Notes: a model not told the origin generated them from the sequence alone. A stretch of DNA of 64,000 nt from Romboutsia sp. CE17 (GCF_012317385.1 NZ_CP051144.1:2728001-2792000); one strand, 5' to 3'. Positions 44,574-58,136 are shown, counted from the first letter of the stretch. Numbers and translations are program-made.

Positions 44574-44649
44574 GGGGGTGTAGCTCAGCTGGGAGAGCAC
44601 TTGCCTTGCACGCAAGGGGTCAGGAGTTCGATCCTCCTCATCTCCACCA
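44574..44649 (+). tRNA. tRNA-Ala (UGC)
   Basis: 76 bases with encoded CCA, anticodon TGC in loop CTTGCAC, located in the rrn2 16S-23S spacer. It is followed by a hairpin ACATGCT/AGCATGT (44653-44659 and 44664-44670) before the boxA-like TACTTTGAAAA. Confidence 0.97.
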
Positions 44650-44766
44650 TTAACATGCTTTTTAGCATGTATTAGTACTTTGAAAACTGCATAACATTTA
44701 GTGATATGACATCATTTAATTATAAATAGACAAGACAAGTCTTTAAAATTACAAACTTTAATAACT

Positions 44767-47667
<2,901 letters not shown>

Positions 47668-47746
47668 CAATTTAAATGATAAATTCTAAATGATATGCAG
47701 TTTTCAGAGTATTAACTCTAAATAACTTAATAATATAAGTTAATCG

Positions 47747-47882
<136 letters not shown>

Positions 47883-47965
47883 ATTATATAAAATATTAAA
47901 TAAGTATCATTATTGATTTATTTATGAATAAATTATAGAATATTATATAAGATTAAAAATTAAAT

Positions 47966-47996
47966 TTGACCTAATAAAACTTAGGAAAGATATAGT
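47966..47996 (+). promoter_or_regulatory. Possible promoter of the niaR-like gene
   Basis: TTGACC (47966-47971) and TATAGT (47991-47996), spaced 19 bases, lie shortly before the gene. It is the best candidate in the gap but the spacing is long. Confidence 0.35.
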
Positions 47997-48017
47997 TTCA
48001 TAAATAAGAGGTGAAAT

Positions 48018-48533
48018 ATGAATCTAAGTGAGAGAAGAGAGAAACTTTTAAATATAATAGAAGAATCTAATAAACCAATAAAAGGTAACGAATTAGCAAA
48101 ATTACTAAATGTGAGTAGGCAAATAATTGTCCAAGATATAGCCCTTATAAGAGCTTCAGGTAAAGAAATTGTAGCAACTCCTCAAGGATATATAATATTT
48201 AATCAGAATAGTAAAATAGAAGAAAAAATAAAATGCAAAAATCATAAGAGTAATGAAGAACTATTTGATGAATTAAAAATAATAGTTGATATGGGTGGAA
48301 CTATAAAAGATGTCATAGTAAATCATCCAATATATGGAGAAATAAAAGCAGAGTTAAATATTTCATCACTTAGAGACATAAATGAATTCATGAATAAAAT
48401 AGAAAAAGATGAATTTAAGCAATTATCTTCTTTAACTGAATGTAACCATATTCATACAATTCAAGTTTCTAAAAAAGAAATATTAGATGATATACTTAGA
48501 AAATTAAGAGAAAAAGATATGATTTCTAACTAA
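48018..48533 (+). CDS. niaR: Niacin-responsive transcription repressor NiaR (3H domain)
   Basis: A 171-residue protein with an N-terminal winged HTH of the HTH_11 type (LSERREKLLNIIEESNKPIKGNELAKLLNVSRQIIVQDIALIRASG) and a C-terminal 3H domain. Two of the histidine-containing motifs are CKNHKSNEELFDELKIIVDMGG and NHIHTIQVS. The family senses nicotinic acid and represses niacin uptake or NAD biosynthesis genes. No such target is next to it, so it acts in trans. SD AGAGGTG precedes the ATG. Confidence 0.88.
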   Translation: MNLSERREKLLNIIEESNKPIKGNELAKLLNVSRQIIVQDIALIRASGKEIVATPQGYIIFNQNSKIEEKIKCKNHKSNEELFDELKIIVDMGGTIKDVIVNHPIYGEIKAELNISSLRDINEFMNKIEKDEFKQLSSLTECNHIHTIQVSKKEILDDILRKLREKDMISN

Positions 48534-48577
48534 TTTCAAAAATATAAATTAAACAAAAATAAAATTGAATAATACTA

Positions 48578-48606
48578 TTGAAACTTGTTAATATATATAA
48601 TATAAT
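48578..48606 (+). promoter_or_regulatory. serS: Promoter of the serS T-box transcript
   Basis: TTGAAA (48578-48583) and TATAAT (48601-48606) are 17 bases apart, upstream of the T-box leader. Confidence 0.75.
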
Positions 48607-48633
48607 GTTTATCAAATAAAACAATTAGTTAAA

Positions 48634-48878
48634 AGCTATGAAGGAAAATAGTAAAAAACATTTTTGTATTCAGAGAATGAGTGGTTGGTGTGAACTCATA
48701 ACAATGGTTTTTGAATCCATTCCAGAGCTTCTAATCGGAAGTAATAGTAAGATTAGACGTATTACCTACGTTACAGGATTGAGAGAATTACGTATTCTAT
48801 TATACGTAATTAATTAGGGTGGCAACGCGGATAAAAGACTTTCGTCCCTTTTATAGGGGGTAGAAGGTCTTTTTTTAT
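48634..48878 (+). promoter_or_regulatory. T-box riboswitch leader (serine)
   Basis: A tRNA-sensing leader for serS. The T-box AGGGTGGCAACGCGG is at 48816-48830. The specifier reads GAA-TCC-A with the Ser codon TCC at 48716-48718. The terminator stem is 48834-48877 (arms near AAAGACTTTC and GAAGGTCTTT), followed by T residues. Uncharged tRNA-Ser would form the antiterminator and allow serS transcription. It fills most of the 496-base gap before serS; 48879-49029 holds only the untranslated region. Confidence 0.93.
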
Positions 48879-49029
48879 TACCAAAATATATTTATTAAAT
48901 TAGGCCAAACTATAAAATTTACATAGTATTTATCATAAAATTTCCGGAAAAATGTAAATAATGCTAGTAGTAAAGTAATTAAAAAAATAATAAAAATTTA
49001 TTTATAAAACATATAACTAGGAGGGTAAA

Positions 49030-50301
49030 ATGTTAGATATAAGAAGAATTAGAGAAAATTTAGATGATATAAAAAAAGCAATGGATAGAAGAGGAGAAAA
49101 AGAATTTAATCTTGATATAGTAGTAGAATTAGACGATAAGAGAAGAGAATTACTTAAAGAAGTTGAAGTAATGAAAAATGAAATGAATGTTGAGTCTAAG
49201 AAAATACCTCAATTAATAAAAGAAGGTAAAGATGTTACTGAAGATAAAGCAAGATTAAAAGAACTATCTGATAAAATAAAAGAGTTAGATGAAAAGGTAA
49301 GAACTGTATCTAATGAAATAGAATACAACTTAATGAGAATACCAAATGTTCCAAATCCAGAAGTTCCACAAGGAACAACTGATGAAGATAATGTTGAAAT
49401 AAGAACTTGGGGAGAACCAACTAAATTCAACTTTGAAGAGAAAGCTCACTGGGATATAGGAACAAAATTAGGAATATTAGATTTCGAAACTGCAGGAAAA
49501 ATAACTGGTTCAAGATTTACTTTATACAAGGGATTAGGAGCTAGACTTGAAAGAGCATTAATAAACTTCTTCTTAAATACTCATACAGAAGAACATGGAT
49601 ATACAGAAGTATTACCACCATTTATGGCTAATAGAGCTAGTTTCATAGGAACTGGTCAATTACCAAAATTTGAAGAAGATATGTTTAAACTTGAAGGTTT
49701 AGATTACTTCTTAATACCAACTGCAGAAGTGCCAGTAACTAATATTCATAGAGATGAAATATTAACAGTTGATCAATTACCAATAAAATACTGTGCATAC
49801 ACACCATGCTTTAGATCTGAAGCTGGTTCAGCTGGTAGAGATACAAGAGGTCTAGTAAGACAACACCAATTCAATAAAGTAGAGTTAGTTAAGTTTGTAG
49901 ATCCTCAAAATTCATATGAAGAATTAGAGAAATTAACTAACGATGCAGAAAAAATATTACAATTATTAGGATTACCATATAGAGTGGTTAAGATATGTAC
50001 AGGAGACTTAGGATTTACAGCAGCATTTAAATATGACTTAGAAGTTTGGATGCCAAGTTATAATAGATATGTTGAAATTTCTTCTTGTTCAAACTTTGAA
50101 GATTTCCAAGCAAGAAGAGCTGGTATAAGATTTAAGAGAGATAAAAAATCTAAGGCGGAATATGTACATACATTAAATGGTTCTGGATTAGCAGTAGGTA
50201 GATGTTTAGCTGCAATATTAGAAAACTACCAACAAGAAGATGGAACAGTTGTTATTCCTGAAGCATTAAGACCATATATGGGCGTAGATGTTATAAAATA
50301 A
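49030..50301 (+). CDS. serS: Seryl-tRNA synthetase
   Basis: A 423-residue class II synthetase charging tRNA-Ser. The N-terminal coiled-coil arm (about residues 1-110: [16 protein letters not shown] ... [22 protein letters not shown]) binds the long variable arm of tRNA-Ser. Motif 2 is [21 protein letters not shown] (with its arginine); motif 3 is [29 protein letters not shown]. It is controlled by the T-box upstream, and a terminator follows. Confidence 0.98.
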   Translation: MLDIRRIRENLDDIKKAMDRRGEKEFNLDIVVELDDKRRELLKEVEVMKNEMNVESKKIPQLIKEGKDVTEDKARLKELSDKIKELDEKVRTVSNEIEYNLMRIPNVPNPEVPQGTTDEDNVEIRTWGEPTKFNFEEKAHWDIGTKLGILDFETAGKITGSRFTLYKGLGARLERALINFFLNTHTEEHGYTEVLPPFMANRASFIGTGQLPKFEEDMFKLEGLDYFLIPTAEVPVTNIHRDEILTVDQLPIKYCAYTPCFRSEAGSAGRDTRGLVRQHQFNKVELVKFVDPQNSYEELEKLTNDAEKILQLLGLPYRVVKICTGDLGFTAAFKYDLEVWMPSYNRYVEISSCSNFEDFQARRAGIRFKRDKKSKAEYVHTLNGSGLAVGRCLAAILENYQQEDGTVVIPEALRPYMGVDVIK

Positions 50302-50324
50302 ATATTAAATTTAATATAAAATAA

Positions 50325-50355
50325 AAAAGAGAGCTATTATTGCTCTCTTTTTATT
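50325..50355 (+). terminator. Terminator after serS
   Basis: AAGAGAGC and GCTCTCTT form a short strong stem near 50326-50350 with A and T runs on its sides. Confidence 0.9.
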
Positions 50356-50439
50356 TTTGAAGTATTGCAAACTAAATTGGAGTTGAATTATAAATGAATT
50401 TATGTTAAGATAAGATTGTTATAAGTTCTAGGAGGAAAT

Positions 50440-50892
50440 ATGGAAAAATTATTCTATATGAAAGAAGCATTAAAAGAAGCATATAAGGCATATAATAAAG
50501 GTGAGACTCCAATAGGTGCTGTAATAGTTAAAGATGGTGAGATAATAGCAAGAGCACATAATTTAACAGAAGAATTAAAAGATAGCACAGCACATGCTGA
50601 AATATTAGCTATAAGACAAGCCTCAGAAAAATTAGGAGGTTGGAGACTTATTGATTGTGACTTGTATGTTACTATGGAACCGTGTATAATGTGTAGTGGA
50701 GCTATAGTAAACTCTAGAATAAAAAAACTTATAATTGGAACTAGACATATTAAAAATTCATATATAGAAAAACAACATGAATTTAAAATAGATTATTTTA
50801 ATTTTAATAATATAGATATTACATTTGGAGTAATGCAAGAGGATTGCTCGATCATTCTACAAGAATTCTTTAAAACTTTACGTAAAAAATAA
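50440..50892 (+). CDS. tadA: tRNA adenosine(34) deaminase TadA
   Basis: A 150-residue zinc deaminase converting A34 to inosine in tRNA-Arg(ACG). The catalytic HAE is at residues 52-54 (TAHAEILAI), and zinc ligands PCIMC at 81-85 complete the site. SD AGGAGG before ATG. It is placed between serS and tRNA-Ser, as in related genomes. The family also contains guanine/cytosine deaminases, but the position and motifs favour TadA. Confidence 0.94.
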   Translation: MEKLFYMKEALKEAYKAYNKGETPIGAVIVKDGEIIARAHNLTEELKDSTAHAEILAIRQASEKLGGWRLIDCDLYVTMEPCIMCSGAIVNSRIKKLIIGTRHIKNSYIEKQHEFKIDYFNFNNIDITFGVMQEDCSIILQEFFKTLRKK

Positions 50893-50895
50893 AAT

Positions 50896-50989
50896 GGAGA
50901 GATGGTCGAGATGGTCGAAGGCGCTCGCCTGGAAAGTGAGTATACGTGTTAAAAGCGTATCGTGGGTTCGAATCCCACTCTCTCCGCCA
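50896..50989 (+). tRNA. tRNA-Ser (GGA)
   Basis: 94 bases with encoded CCA and a long variable arm. Anticodon GGA in loop CTGGAAA. It reads UCC/UCU, the codon used as specifier in the serS T-box 2.2 kb upstream. Confidence 0.97.
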
Positions 50990-51020
50990 ATAACTTAATA
51001 ATAAATATGGTTGTAATTTT

Positions 51021-51288
51021 GCTGTACTAGATGGGGAGGTAGCGGTGCCCTGTAACCTGCAATCCGCTATAGCAGGGTTGAATTCCAGCTAGAGGTTTAT
51101 ACCTTGTAGAGCAGCCCTAAATAAGTGGTGTTGACACTTAGGTCCTGCGCAACGAAAGCTCATGAACTCCGTCAGATCAGGAATGAAGCAGCGGTAAGTG
51201 ATCACTTTCGTGTGCCGTGGGGGTGCCTAAGTCGAGCTAACTGTTTAGGTAACGTCTATGAGTTTAAATCAATAGTTGGTGTACAGCA
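51021..51288 (+). ncRNA. ffs: Signal recognition particle RNA, large bacterial type
   Basis: About 268 bases with pairing ends GCTGTAC and GTACAGC. The SRP core is seen around GATCAGGAATGAAGCAGCGG (near 51175-51195), the conserved helix 8. The Alu-like domain is at the 5' and 3' ends, as in Bacillus. It forms SRP with Ffh for membrane targeting. It precedes dnaX, its usual place in Firmicutes. Ends are good to a few bases. Confidence 0.93.
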
Positions 51289-51309
51289 TTTAATAATATA
51301 TAAAAAGCA

Positions 51310-51334
51310 AATCCCTTTAATAGGGATTTTTTTA
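51310..51334 (+). terminator. Terminator after SRP RNA
   Basis: AATCCCT (51310-51316) pairs with AGGGATT (51321-51327), followed by TTTTTT. Confidence 0.9.
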
Positions 51335-51411
51335 TTTTGAAAAAATGATATAATAATTGAATATGATGGAAAAATTATAATTGAATGATTTTATATTAAG
51401 GAGAGATAAAA

Positions 51412-53031
51412 ATGCATAAAGCATTGTATAGAGTGTATAGGCCACAGAAGTTTGAAGATGTAGTTGGTCAAGAACATATTACCAAGACCTTAAGAAATCA
51501 AATAGAGAACAACAATATAGGTCATGCATATTTATTTTCAGGAACAAGGGGAACAGGAAAGACATCTACTGCAAAAATATTTGCAAGAGCTGTCAACTGT
51601 TTAGAAAGTAAAGATCAAGAACCTTGTAACAATTGTGATGTATGTAAGGATATATTGAATGATAATATTATGGATGTTGTAGAGATAGATGCAGCTTCTA
51701 ATAATAGTGTTGATGATATAAGAGAACTTAGAGAAAGTGTGAAATATTCACCTACTAAGGCTAAATACAAAGTATATATAATAGATGAAGTTCATATGCT
51801 GTCTCAAGGCGCATTTAATGCGCTATTAAAGACATTAGAAGAACCTCCATCATATGTAATATTTATATTAGCAACGACAGAACCACATAAAATACCTGCA
51901 ACAATATTATCTAGATGTCAAAGATTTGATTTTAAAAGAGTAACAGTAAAAGATATTACATCGAGAATGAAAAAGATATGTTCAGAAGAAGATATTGAGG
52001 TTGAAGACAAAGCTCTGAATTTAATCGCAAGAAATTCACAAGGAGCACTTAGAGATGCTCTTAGCATACTGGACCAATGTATCTCTTTTGGAGATGAAAA
52101 AATAGAATATAATGATGTAGTTGAATTACTAGGAACAGTAAATATAGAACAGTTATTTGATTTAGCTCAATACATAATAAATCAAGACACAAAAGAGTCG
52201 CTTAAAGTTTTAAATGAATTTATAGTTTGGGGTAAAGATATAAGAAATTTAATAAATGATTTAATTGATCATTTTAGAAATTTAATGATATGTAAAGTAT
52301 CTACAGATTTAGATGAAATAATATCTTTGCCAGATGAAATTATAGATCAATTAAGGTCACAAGCGGATACTGTAAATAATAATGATTTAATAAGAATATT
52401 AAATATACTATCAACTACTCAAGATAATATAAAGACAGCTTCTAATCCTAGAGTTGTAGCAGAGGTTACTATGATGAAGATAGCACAACCTATGTTTGAT
52501 GAAAGTAAAGAAGCCTTAATAAAAAGAATAGAAAACTTAGAGAGAGTAATTGAGAGTGGAAATATAAAAGTTACTACTGTAAGTGATAGCCAAAAAGAAG
52601 AATCTATTAATATTGATAATAAAGAAGAAGTTGAGTATGAGCAAGTTAAGAGTGAAGATGTTAATTTAATAGAACATGCTTGGAAAAACATACTAAAAAG
52701 TATAAAGGCAGATAAAAATATGCCAGTATACGCTTTATTAGGAGATGTAAGGGATTTTAACGTATATAATAGTCAATTATACTTAATATTTGATGATAAT
52801 TATGGATTTGCTAAAACTAGGCTTAGTTCTCCTGAAACAATAGATTATATACAAAATAAAATTAAAGAAATAGTTAATAGAAGCTTTAGTGTGAAAATAT
52901 TCCTAAAATCAGAAGTTAAAAACATAGATTTAGACATAAAAGAAACTGCAAATGATAAAGGTGAAGAAATCTTAAAGAATATTGTTAGCAAAGATTTATT
53001 AGAAGTTAAAGAACATATAGAGGAAAATTAG
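51412..53031 (+). CDS. dnaX: DNA polymerase III subunit gamma/tau
   Basis: A 539-residue clamp-loader ATPase. Walker A GTRGTGKT is at residues 44-51, zinc cysteines are C63, C72, C75 and C78, and VYIIDEVHMLSQGAFNALLKTLEEPP is the Walker B/DEAD-type stretch. ATILSRCQRFDFKR is the SRC sensor region. The C-terminal tau part (about 370-539) is acidic and less conserved. SD AAGGAGAG precedes ATG. I saw no A-AAA-AAG slippage site, so only full-length tau is expected. It leads dnaX-ybaB-recR. Confidence 0.97.
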   Translation: MHKALYRVYRPQKFEDVVGQEHITKTLRNQIENNNIGHAYLFSGTRGTGKTSTAKIFARAVNCLESKDQEPCNNCDVCKDILNDNIMDVVEIDAASNNSVDDIRELRESVKYSPTKAKYKVYIIDEVHMLSQGAFNALLKTLEEPPSYVIFILATTEPHKIPATILSRCQRFDFKRVTVKDITSRMKKICSEEDIEVEDKALNLIARNSQGALRDALSILDQCISFGDEKIEYNDVVELLGTVNIEQLFDLAQYIINQDTKESLKVLNEFIVWGKDIRNLINDLIDHFRNLMICKVSTDLDEIISLPDEIIDQLRSQADTVNNNDLIRILNILSTTQDNIKTASNPRVVAEVTMMKIAQPMFDESKEALIKRIENLERVIESGNIKVTTVSDSQKEESINIDNKEEVEYEQVKSEDVNLIEHAWKNILKSIKADKNMPVYALLGDVRDFNVYNSQLYLIFDDNYGFAKTRLSSPETIDYIQNKIKEIVNRSFSVKIFLKSEVKNIDLDIKETANDKGEEILKNIVSKDLLEVKEHIEEN

Positions 53032-53097
53032 AACAAATAATAAATATTTATTTATGATATAATATAAAAATAAAAGAATTCAAGGAGGAAGATTAAT

Positions 53098-53439
53098 ATG
53101 GCTAAGAGGAATTTTGGTGGAATGATGCCTGGAAATATGAATAATTTATTAAAGCAGGCTCAAAAAATGCAAGAAAATATGCAAAAAATGCAAGAAGAAT
53201 TAGAAGCTAAAGAATTAGAAGCTTCAGTTGGTGGTGGAGCTGTTACAGTTAAAGTTAATGGTAAAAAAGAAGTATTAGATATAACTATAAAACCAGAAGT
53301 AGTAGATCCAGATGATATAGAAATGCTACAAGACTTAGTTTTAAGTGCAATAAATCAAGCTTTAAAGAGTGTTGATGATATGCAAGCTAGTCAAATGAGC
53401 AAAGTAACTGGAGGTATGAATATACCTGGTTTATTCTAG
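53098..53439 (+). CDS. YbaB/EbfC family nucleoid-associated protein
   Basis: A 113-residue DNA-binding protein. It has the pattern [49 protein letters not shown] (helix-strand) and a second helix with [22 protein letters not shown]. It fits the dnaX-ybaB-recR arrangement. It may stabilise nucleoid DNA or assist RecR; the precise role is not established. SD AAGGAGGAAG. Confidence 0.95.
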   Translation: MAKRNFGGMMPGNMNNLLKQAQKMQENMQKMQEELEAKELEASVGGGAVTVKVNGKKEVLDITIKPEVVDPDDIEMLQDLVLSAINQALKSVDDMQASQMSKVTGGMNIPGLF

Positions 53440-53451
53440 TAGGTGATATTT

Positions 53452-54051
53452 ATGCAAGCATATACAGGGCCTATATCTAGGCTAATAGAAGAATTTTCAA
53501 AGCTTCCTGGAGTAGGAAGAAAAACAGCACAAAGATTAGCATTTCATGTTATAAACATGAATACTAATGATGTAGAAAGTTTAGCAAAAGCTATTATAGA
53601 TGCTAAAAGAGAAATTAAATATTGCTCAATATGTTGTAATATAACTGACACAGATCCTTGTAGCATGTGTTCAAATAAAAATAGAGACTCGAGTATTATT
53701 TGTGTAGTAGAAGATCCTAGAGATGTTGCTGCTATGGAAAGAACAAGAGAGTTTAAAGGGAAATACCATGTTTTAAATGGGGTAATATCTCCAATGGATG
53801 GTATAGGACCAGATATGATAAAAATAAAAGAGCTTATCGTAAGACTTGGAAATGAAGATGTTAAGGAACTGATAATGGCAACAAATCCTACAATAGAAGG
53901 AGAAGCTACTGCTATGTACATAGCTAGACTAGTTAAACCTATGGGTATAAAGGTAACTAGAATAGCTCATGGATTACCTGTTGGTGGAGATTTAGAATAT
54001 GCTGATGAAGTTACTATAACAAAAGCATTAGAGGGAAGACGAGAAATATAA
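53452..54051 (+). CDS. recR: Recombination protein RecR
   Basis: A 199-residue protein that works with RecF and RecO in RecA loading. The HhH region is [24 protein letters not shown] (about 11-34). The zinc finger has four cysteines ([16 protein letters not shown], about 56-71), and the Toprim domain has [17 protein letters not shown] use the ATG at 53452, six bases after AGGTG; the upstream in-frame GTG at 53443 is part of that SD. Confidence 0.97.
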   Translation: MQAYTGPISRLIEEFSKLPGVGRKTAQRLAFHVINMNTNDVESLAKAIIDAKREIKYCSICCNITDTDPCSMCSNKNRDSSIICVVEDPRDVAAMERTREFKGKYHVLNGVISPMDGIGPDMIKIKELIVRLGNEDVKELIMATNPTIEGEATAMYIARLVKPMGIKVTRIAHGLPVGGDLEYADEVTITKALEGRREI

Positions 54052-54079
54052 AAATCGAGGGGAATCCTCGATTTTTTTG
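54052..54079 (+). terminator. Terminator after recR
   Basis: AAATCGAGG (54052-54060) pairs with CCTCGATTT (54066-54074), with T residues following. Confidence 0.92.
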
Positions 54080-54192
54080 TCATTTTTTTAGGGAAATTTC
54101 TAAATAAACCTAACTGAGAGTTGTTGAAGAATAAATTTCACTATTGTATAATTCTAGTTAGATTTATCTAATATTTTTAATAGGGGTGTAAT

Positions 54193-54414
54193 ATGAAATC
54201 AACCATGAACTTAGAAGAACATAAGGCGATGAAAGAAAAGAGAATGAAGAAATTAAAGTCTAAGGATAAGTCTAAGTATAATTATGATGATGATTTAAGT
54301 TTATTAATTAGTAAGAAGAAAAATAAACAGGCAAAAAACAAAGATAGTGTATTTAGAAATAATTATAAAAACTATCAATATGACTATGAAGAGGATTTTT
54401 ATGAGCCATTATAA
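54193..54414 (+). CDS. Small lysine-rich protein of unknown function
   Basis: A 73-residue protein, MKSTMNLEEHKAMKEKRM at its start, with Lys/Asp/Tyr-rich sequence. The N-terminal half is a charged helix (KEKRMKKLKSKDKSK); the C-terminal half is rich in Tyr, Asp and Asn (NYKNYQYDYEEDFYEP). No known domain and no membrane segment is visible. An SD-like GGGGTG lies just before the ATG, and a strong terminator follows, so the gene is plausible. No homologue is recognised. Confidence 0.6.
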   Translation: MKSTMNLEEHKAMKEKRMKKLKSKDKSKYNYDDDLSLLISKKKNKQAKNKDSVFRNNYKNYQYDYEEDFYEPL

Positions 54415-54431
54415 GAATTGTTAAATATTAA

Positions 54432-54486
54432 AAAAGGGATTGCCTTAAATATACCATTATAAAAATGGATTAAGGTTATCCCTTTT
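54432..54486. terminator. Bidirectional terminator between convergent genes
   Basis: AAAAGGGATTGCCTTAA (54432-54448) pairs almost fully with TTAAGGTTATCCCTTTT (54470-54486). Both strands have a T-run. It serves the small basic protein gene (plus) and the glycosyltransferase gene (minus). Confidence 0.85.
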
Positions 54487-54488
54487 AT

Positions 54489-55703
54489 TTACGTATTTAA
54501 TAATATTTCTTCTACTAAATTAGCAATATTTTGAGCAGAATCAAATTTTTTTATGGATTTTATATTATTTTTTAACATATTTAACCTAGAAGGATTATCT
54601 ATAAGAACTTTTAATAAAACTGTTAGAGTAAACTTCTTAGTTGGCTTTAAAGCAGCACCACAGTTTGTAAGGAAATCTAAATTTTCTTCTTCTTGACCAG
54701 GAATATAATAAGGAATAATCATTGGTAAATCTTTTAATAAAGATTCTGTAGTAGTAAGACCACCTGGTTTGCTCACTAAAACATCAACTGAAGCTAATAA
54801 ATCATTCATTTTATTAGTAAACCCTAGGACTAATATTTTTTTATCAATTGACTCTTTATGAGTTTCAAATTTTTTTTGTAGTTTTTCTTTTAAACTTTCG
54901 TTTCTACCAGTAATAACAATTACTTGGAAATCTCTATCAATATTTAGAAGTTCCTCCAATGTTTCTTTGATATTTCCAGCACCAAAGCTGCCACCCATTA
55001 ATAAAACTGTAAACTTATTAGGGTCTAGATTAAACTCAGATAAAACAGTTTCTCTATCTCTATTAGATAAAAAGGATTTTTCTACAGGTATACCAAAGGT
55101 TTTTACTTTTTCTGAATCAACTCCCTCATAAATAAGCAATTCTTTAACGTACTCGTGCCCTGCTATATAATAGTCAATCTCATTCTGTATCCATGTAGAA
55201 TGAGTTGTATAGTCTGTCAATACTGTTATTAATGGAGGTACAGACAGATTGGAATAATATTTATGTAGTGCATCATGTAAAAGTGAATTTTCATGATTTT
55301 TATATGTATTAGCATTTTTCTTTAATGTACTAAGCGCTATCATAGGAAATGGATGAGTTCCTATAATTAAATCTGGTTTAGATTTATCTAATAAATGTCT
55401 AAATTTTTTAGCCATAAATGATGTAATAGGATTATCTTTAAATTCATTTTTTGAAGCTAAAGATGTTTCAGAAAGCCTATAGACACTACCATACGCTTTT
55501 GGCGTATATATAGCTGACTTTTCATAACCTCTAGAAATTATTTTATCCATAGTACTATTAACTAATTTTAAGCTATCTATTATTTCACATTCTATTGGAG
55601 ACCCATCTATAATTTTGTTACTAAGTTCTTCTTTAATCGCTCGAGCGGCTCTATTATGGCCACCTCCCGTGGAAGCAGACATTATCAATACTTTTTTGCT
55701 CAT
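54489..55703 (-). CDS. Processive diacylglycerol glucosyltransferase, UgtP/MGDG-synthase type
   Basis: A 404-residue GT-B glycosyltransferase that probably makes glycolipids from diacylglycerol and a UDP-sugar at the membrane. The N-terminal MGDG-synthase domain begins KKVLIMSASTGGGHNRAARAIKEEL. The C-terminal GT28-like domain has FTVLLMGGSFGAGNIKETL and the donor-binding DVLVSKPGGLTTTESLLKDLPMI. I choose ATG 55703, nine bases after AGGAGG; the frame extends 11 codons upstream without a ribosome-binding site. It is the only protein gene of the right arm read toward the origin. Confidence 0.9.
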   Translation of the reverse strand: MSKKVLIMSASTGGGHNRAARAIKEELSNKIIDGSPIECEIIDSLKLVNSTMDKIISRGYEKSAIYTPKAYGSVYRLSETSLASKNEFKDNPITSFMAKKFRHLLDKSKPDLIIGTHPFPMIALSTLKKNANTYKNHENSLLHDALHKYYSNLSVPPLITVLTDYTTHSTWIQNEIDYYIAGHEYVKELLIYEGVDSEKVKTFGIPVEKSFLSNRDRETVLSEFNLDPNKFTVLLMGGSFGAGNIKETLEELLNIDRDFQVIVITGRNESLKEKLQKKFETHKESIDKKILVLGFTNKMNDLLASVDVLVSKPGGLTTTESLLKDLPMIIPYYIPGQEEENLDFLTNCGAALKPTKKFTLTVLLKVLIDNPSRLNMLKNNIKSIKKFDSAQNIANLVEEILLNT

Positions 55704-55876
55704 AACAAAAAACCTCCTAAAAAGATATACGGTCATATTGTATAATAACCTAAATTTATGTATTATAATTATATTTTAAATATACTCACTAAATTATTAT
55801 GATTAAGTTAATAATAATCTAATACAAGATAAAAAAAAATACAAGCATAATAATAAAGTAGAAAGAGGAGGATTAT

Positions 55877-56107
55877 ATGAATAAGGTAGAAATATATTCA
55901 AGTGATACATGTATAAATTGTATAAAGGCAAAGGAATATTTTGAAGAAATAGGGATAGACTATATCGAATATAATATCTCTAGAAATATAGAAGCTAAAA
56001 GAGAATTAATAAGTATGGGGTATATGTCAGTTCCATTAATAGTGATAAATGGAGATCATGTTTTAGGGTTTGATAAAAATAGAATAGATGATTTATTAGA
56101 ATGCTAA
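55877..56107 (+). CDS. Glutaredoxin / NrdH-like thiol oxidoreductase
   Basis: A 76-residue thioredoxin-fold protein. The active-site CxxC is CINC at residues 12-15 (SSDTCINCIKAKEYF). The cis-Pro is in YMSVPLIVING, and GFDKNRIDDLL is the C-terminal helix. It resembles small clostridial glutaredoxins (NrdH or YruB type). SD AGAGGAGG. Electron donor and partner are unknown; an operon context is missing. Confidence 0.9.
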   Translation: MNKVEIYSSDTCINCIKAKEYFEEIGIDYIEYNISRNIEAKRELISMGYMSVPLIVINGDHVLGFDKNRIDDLLEC

Positions 56108-56286
56108 TTTGAATAATTATAAATCTATAGAATGCGTTGATTGTTATACTTAATAAATTTAGGATAAAATAATCAATGCATTCAAAAATTAGAATTTAAA
56201 TGTTGTAAAATTTTAAATGAAAATATAGAGTATAAATTTGCATGAAATGTATAGAATAATTGATGATAAAAAATATAAAAAAAGTG

Positions 56287-56315
56287 TTGACTATATTAAA
56301 TTATAATGATATAGT
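56287..56315 (+). promoter_or_regulatory. rrn3 promoter P1
   Basis: TTGACT (56287-56292) and TATAGT (56310-56315), spaced 17 bases. Its sequence differs from rrn1 P1. Confidence 0.75.
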
Positions 56316-56371
56316 ATTAATTGTCCTTAAGAAAAGGACAAAACAAGTAAGAAAAAAGACAAAAAAAAGTC

Positions 56372-56400
56372 TTGACTGAGAAAGAAAAACTTGGTAAGAT
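56372..56400 (+). promoter_or_regulatory. rrn3 promoter P2
   Basis: TTGACT (56372-56377) and TAAGAT (56395-56400), spaced 17 bases, in a segment almost identical to rrn1 P2. Confidence 0.8.
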
Positions 56401-56535
56401 AAATAAGTCGAGAAAATGAACTTTGAAAATTAAACAGTAGGTTAATTTATATAACTTAAATTCTTTTATAAGAATTAAACACAAACAACCAAGCCAGATA
56501 TTCAGATGATGATTAGCTGAGCAATGGACAACTTT

Positions 56536-58045
<1,510 letters not shown>

Positions 58046-58094
58046 TTGCCTACTGTTTAATTTTGAGGGTTCATTCCTCAAAATTGTTAGTACT

Positions 58095-58136
58095 TTGAGC
58101 AACGGGATATTCTCAGAGAGAATAGACGTTGGCGAT
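58095..58136 (+). repeat. rRNA-operon hairpin element, copy 3 (rrn3 16S-23S spacer)
   Basis: Starts TTGAGCAACGGGAT, ends CGTTGGCGAT; inner helix ATTCTC/GAGAAT with loop AGA. It is flanked by a 13-base direct repeat GTTAGTACTTTGA (58086-58098 and 58141-58153), a 55-base unit absent from the rrn1 spacer. Confidence 0.8.

Larger units (their letters stand above)
56108..56535 (+). other. rrn3 promoter region and leader
   Basis: A stretch with no gene. It has a long hairpin GAATGCGTTGATT/AATCAATGCATTC (56130-56142 and 56171-56183) after the glutaredoxin gene, then P1 and P2, a boxA-like ATGAACTTTGAAAA, and the 5' processing arm. Where rrn1 and rrn2 carry the hairpin element, this leader has only the short stem AATTCTT / AAGAATT (56459-56476), an empty site. 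Confidence 0.8.

Noticed and set aside
51125-51340. 71-codon open frame on the plus strand
   Set aside because: It overlaps the SRP RNA and its terminator; the RNA is the supported feature.
51412-53031. Programmed frameshift in dnaX
   Set aside because: No A-AAA-AAG type slippery site with a following stem was found at the domain border; the frame is open to the end.
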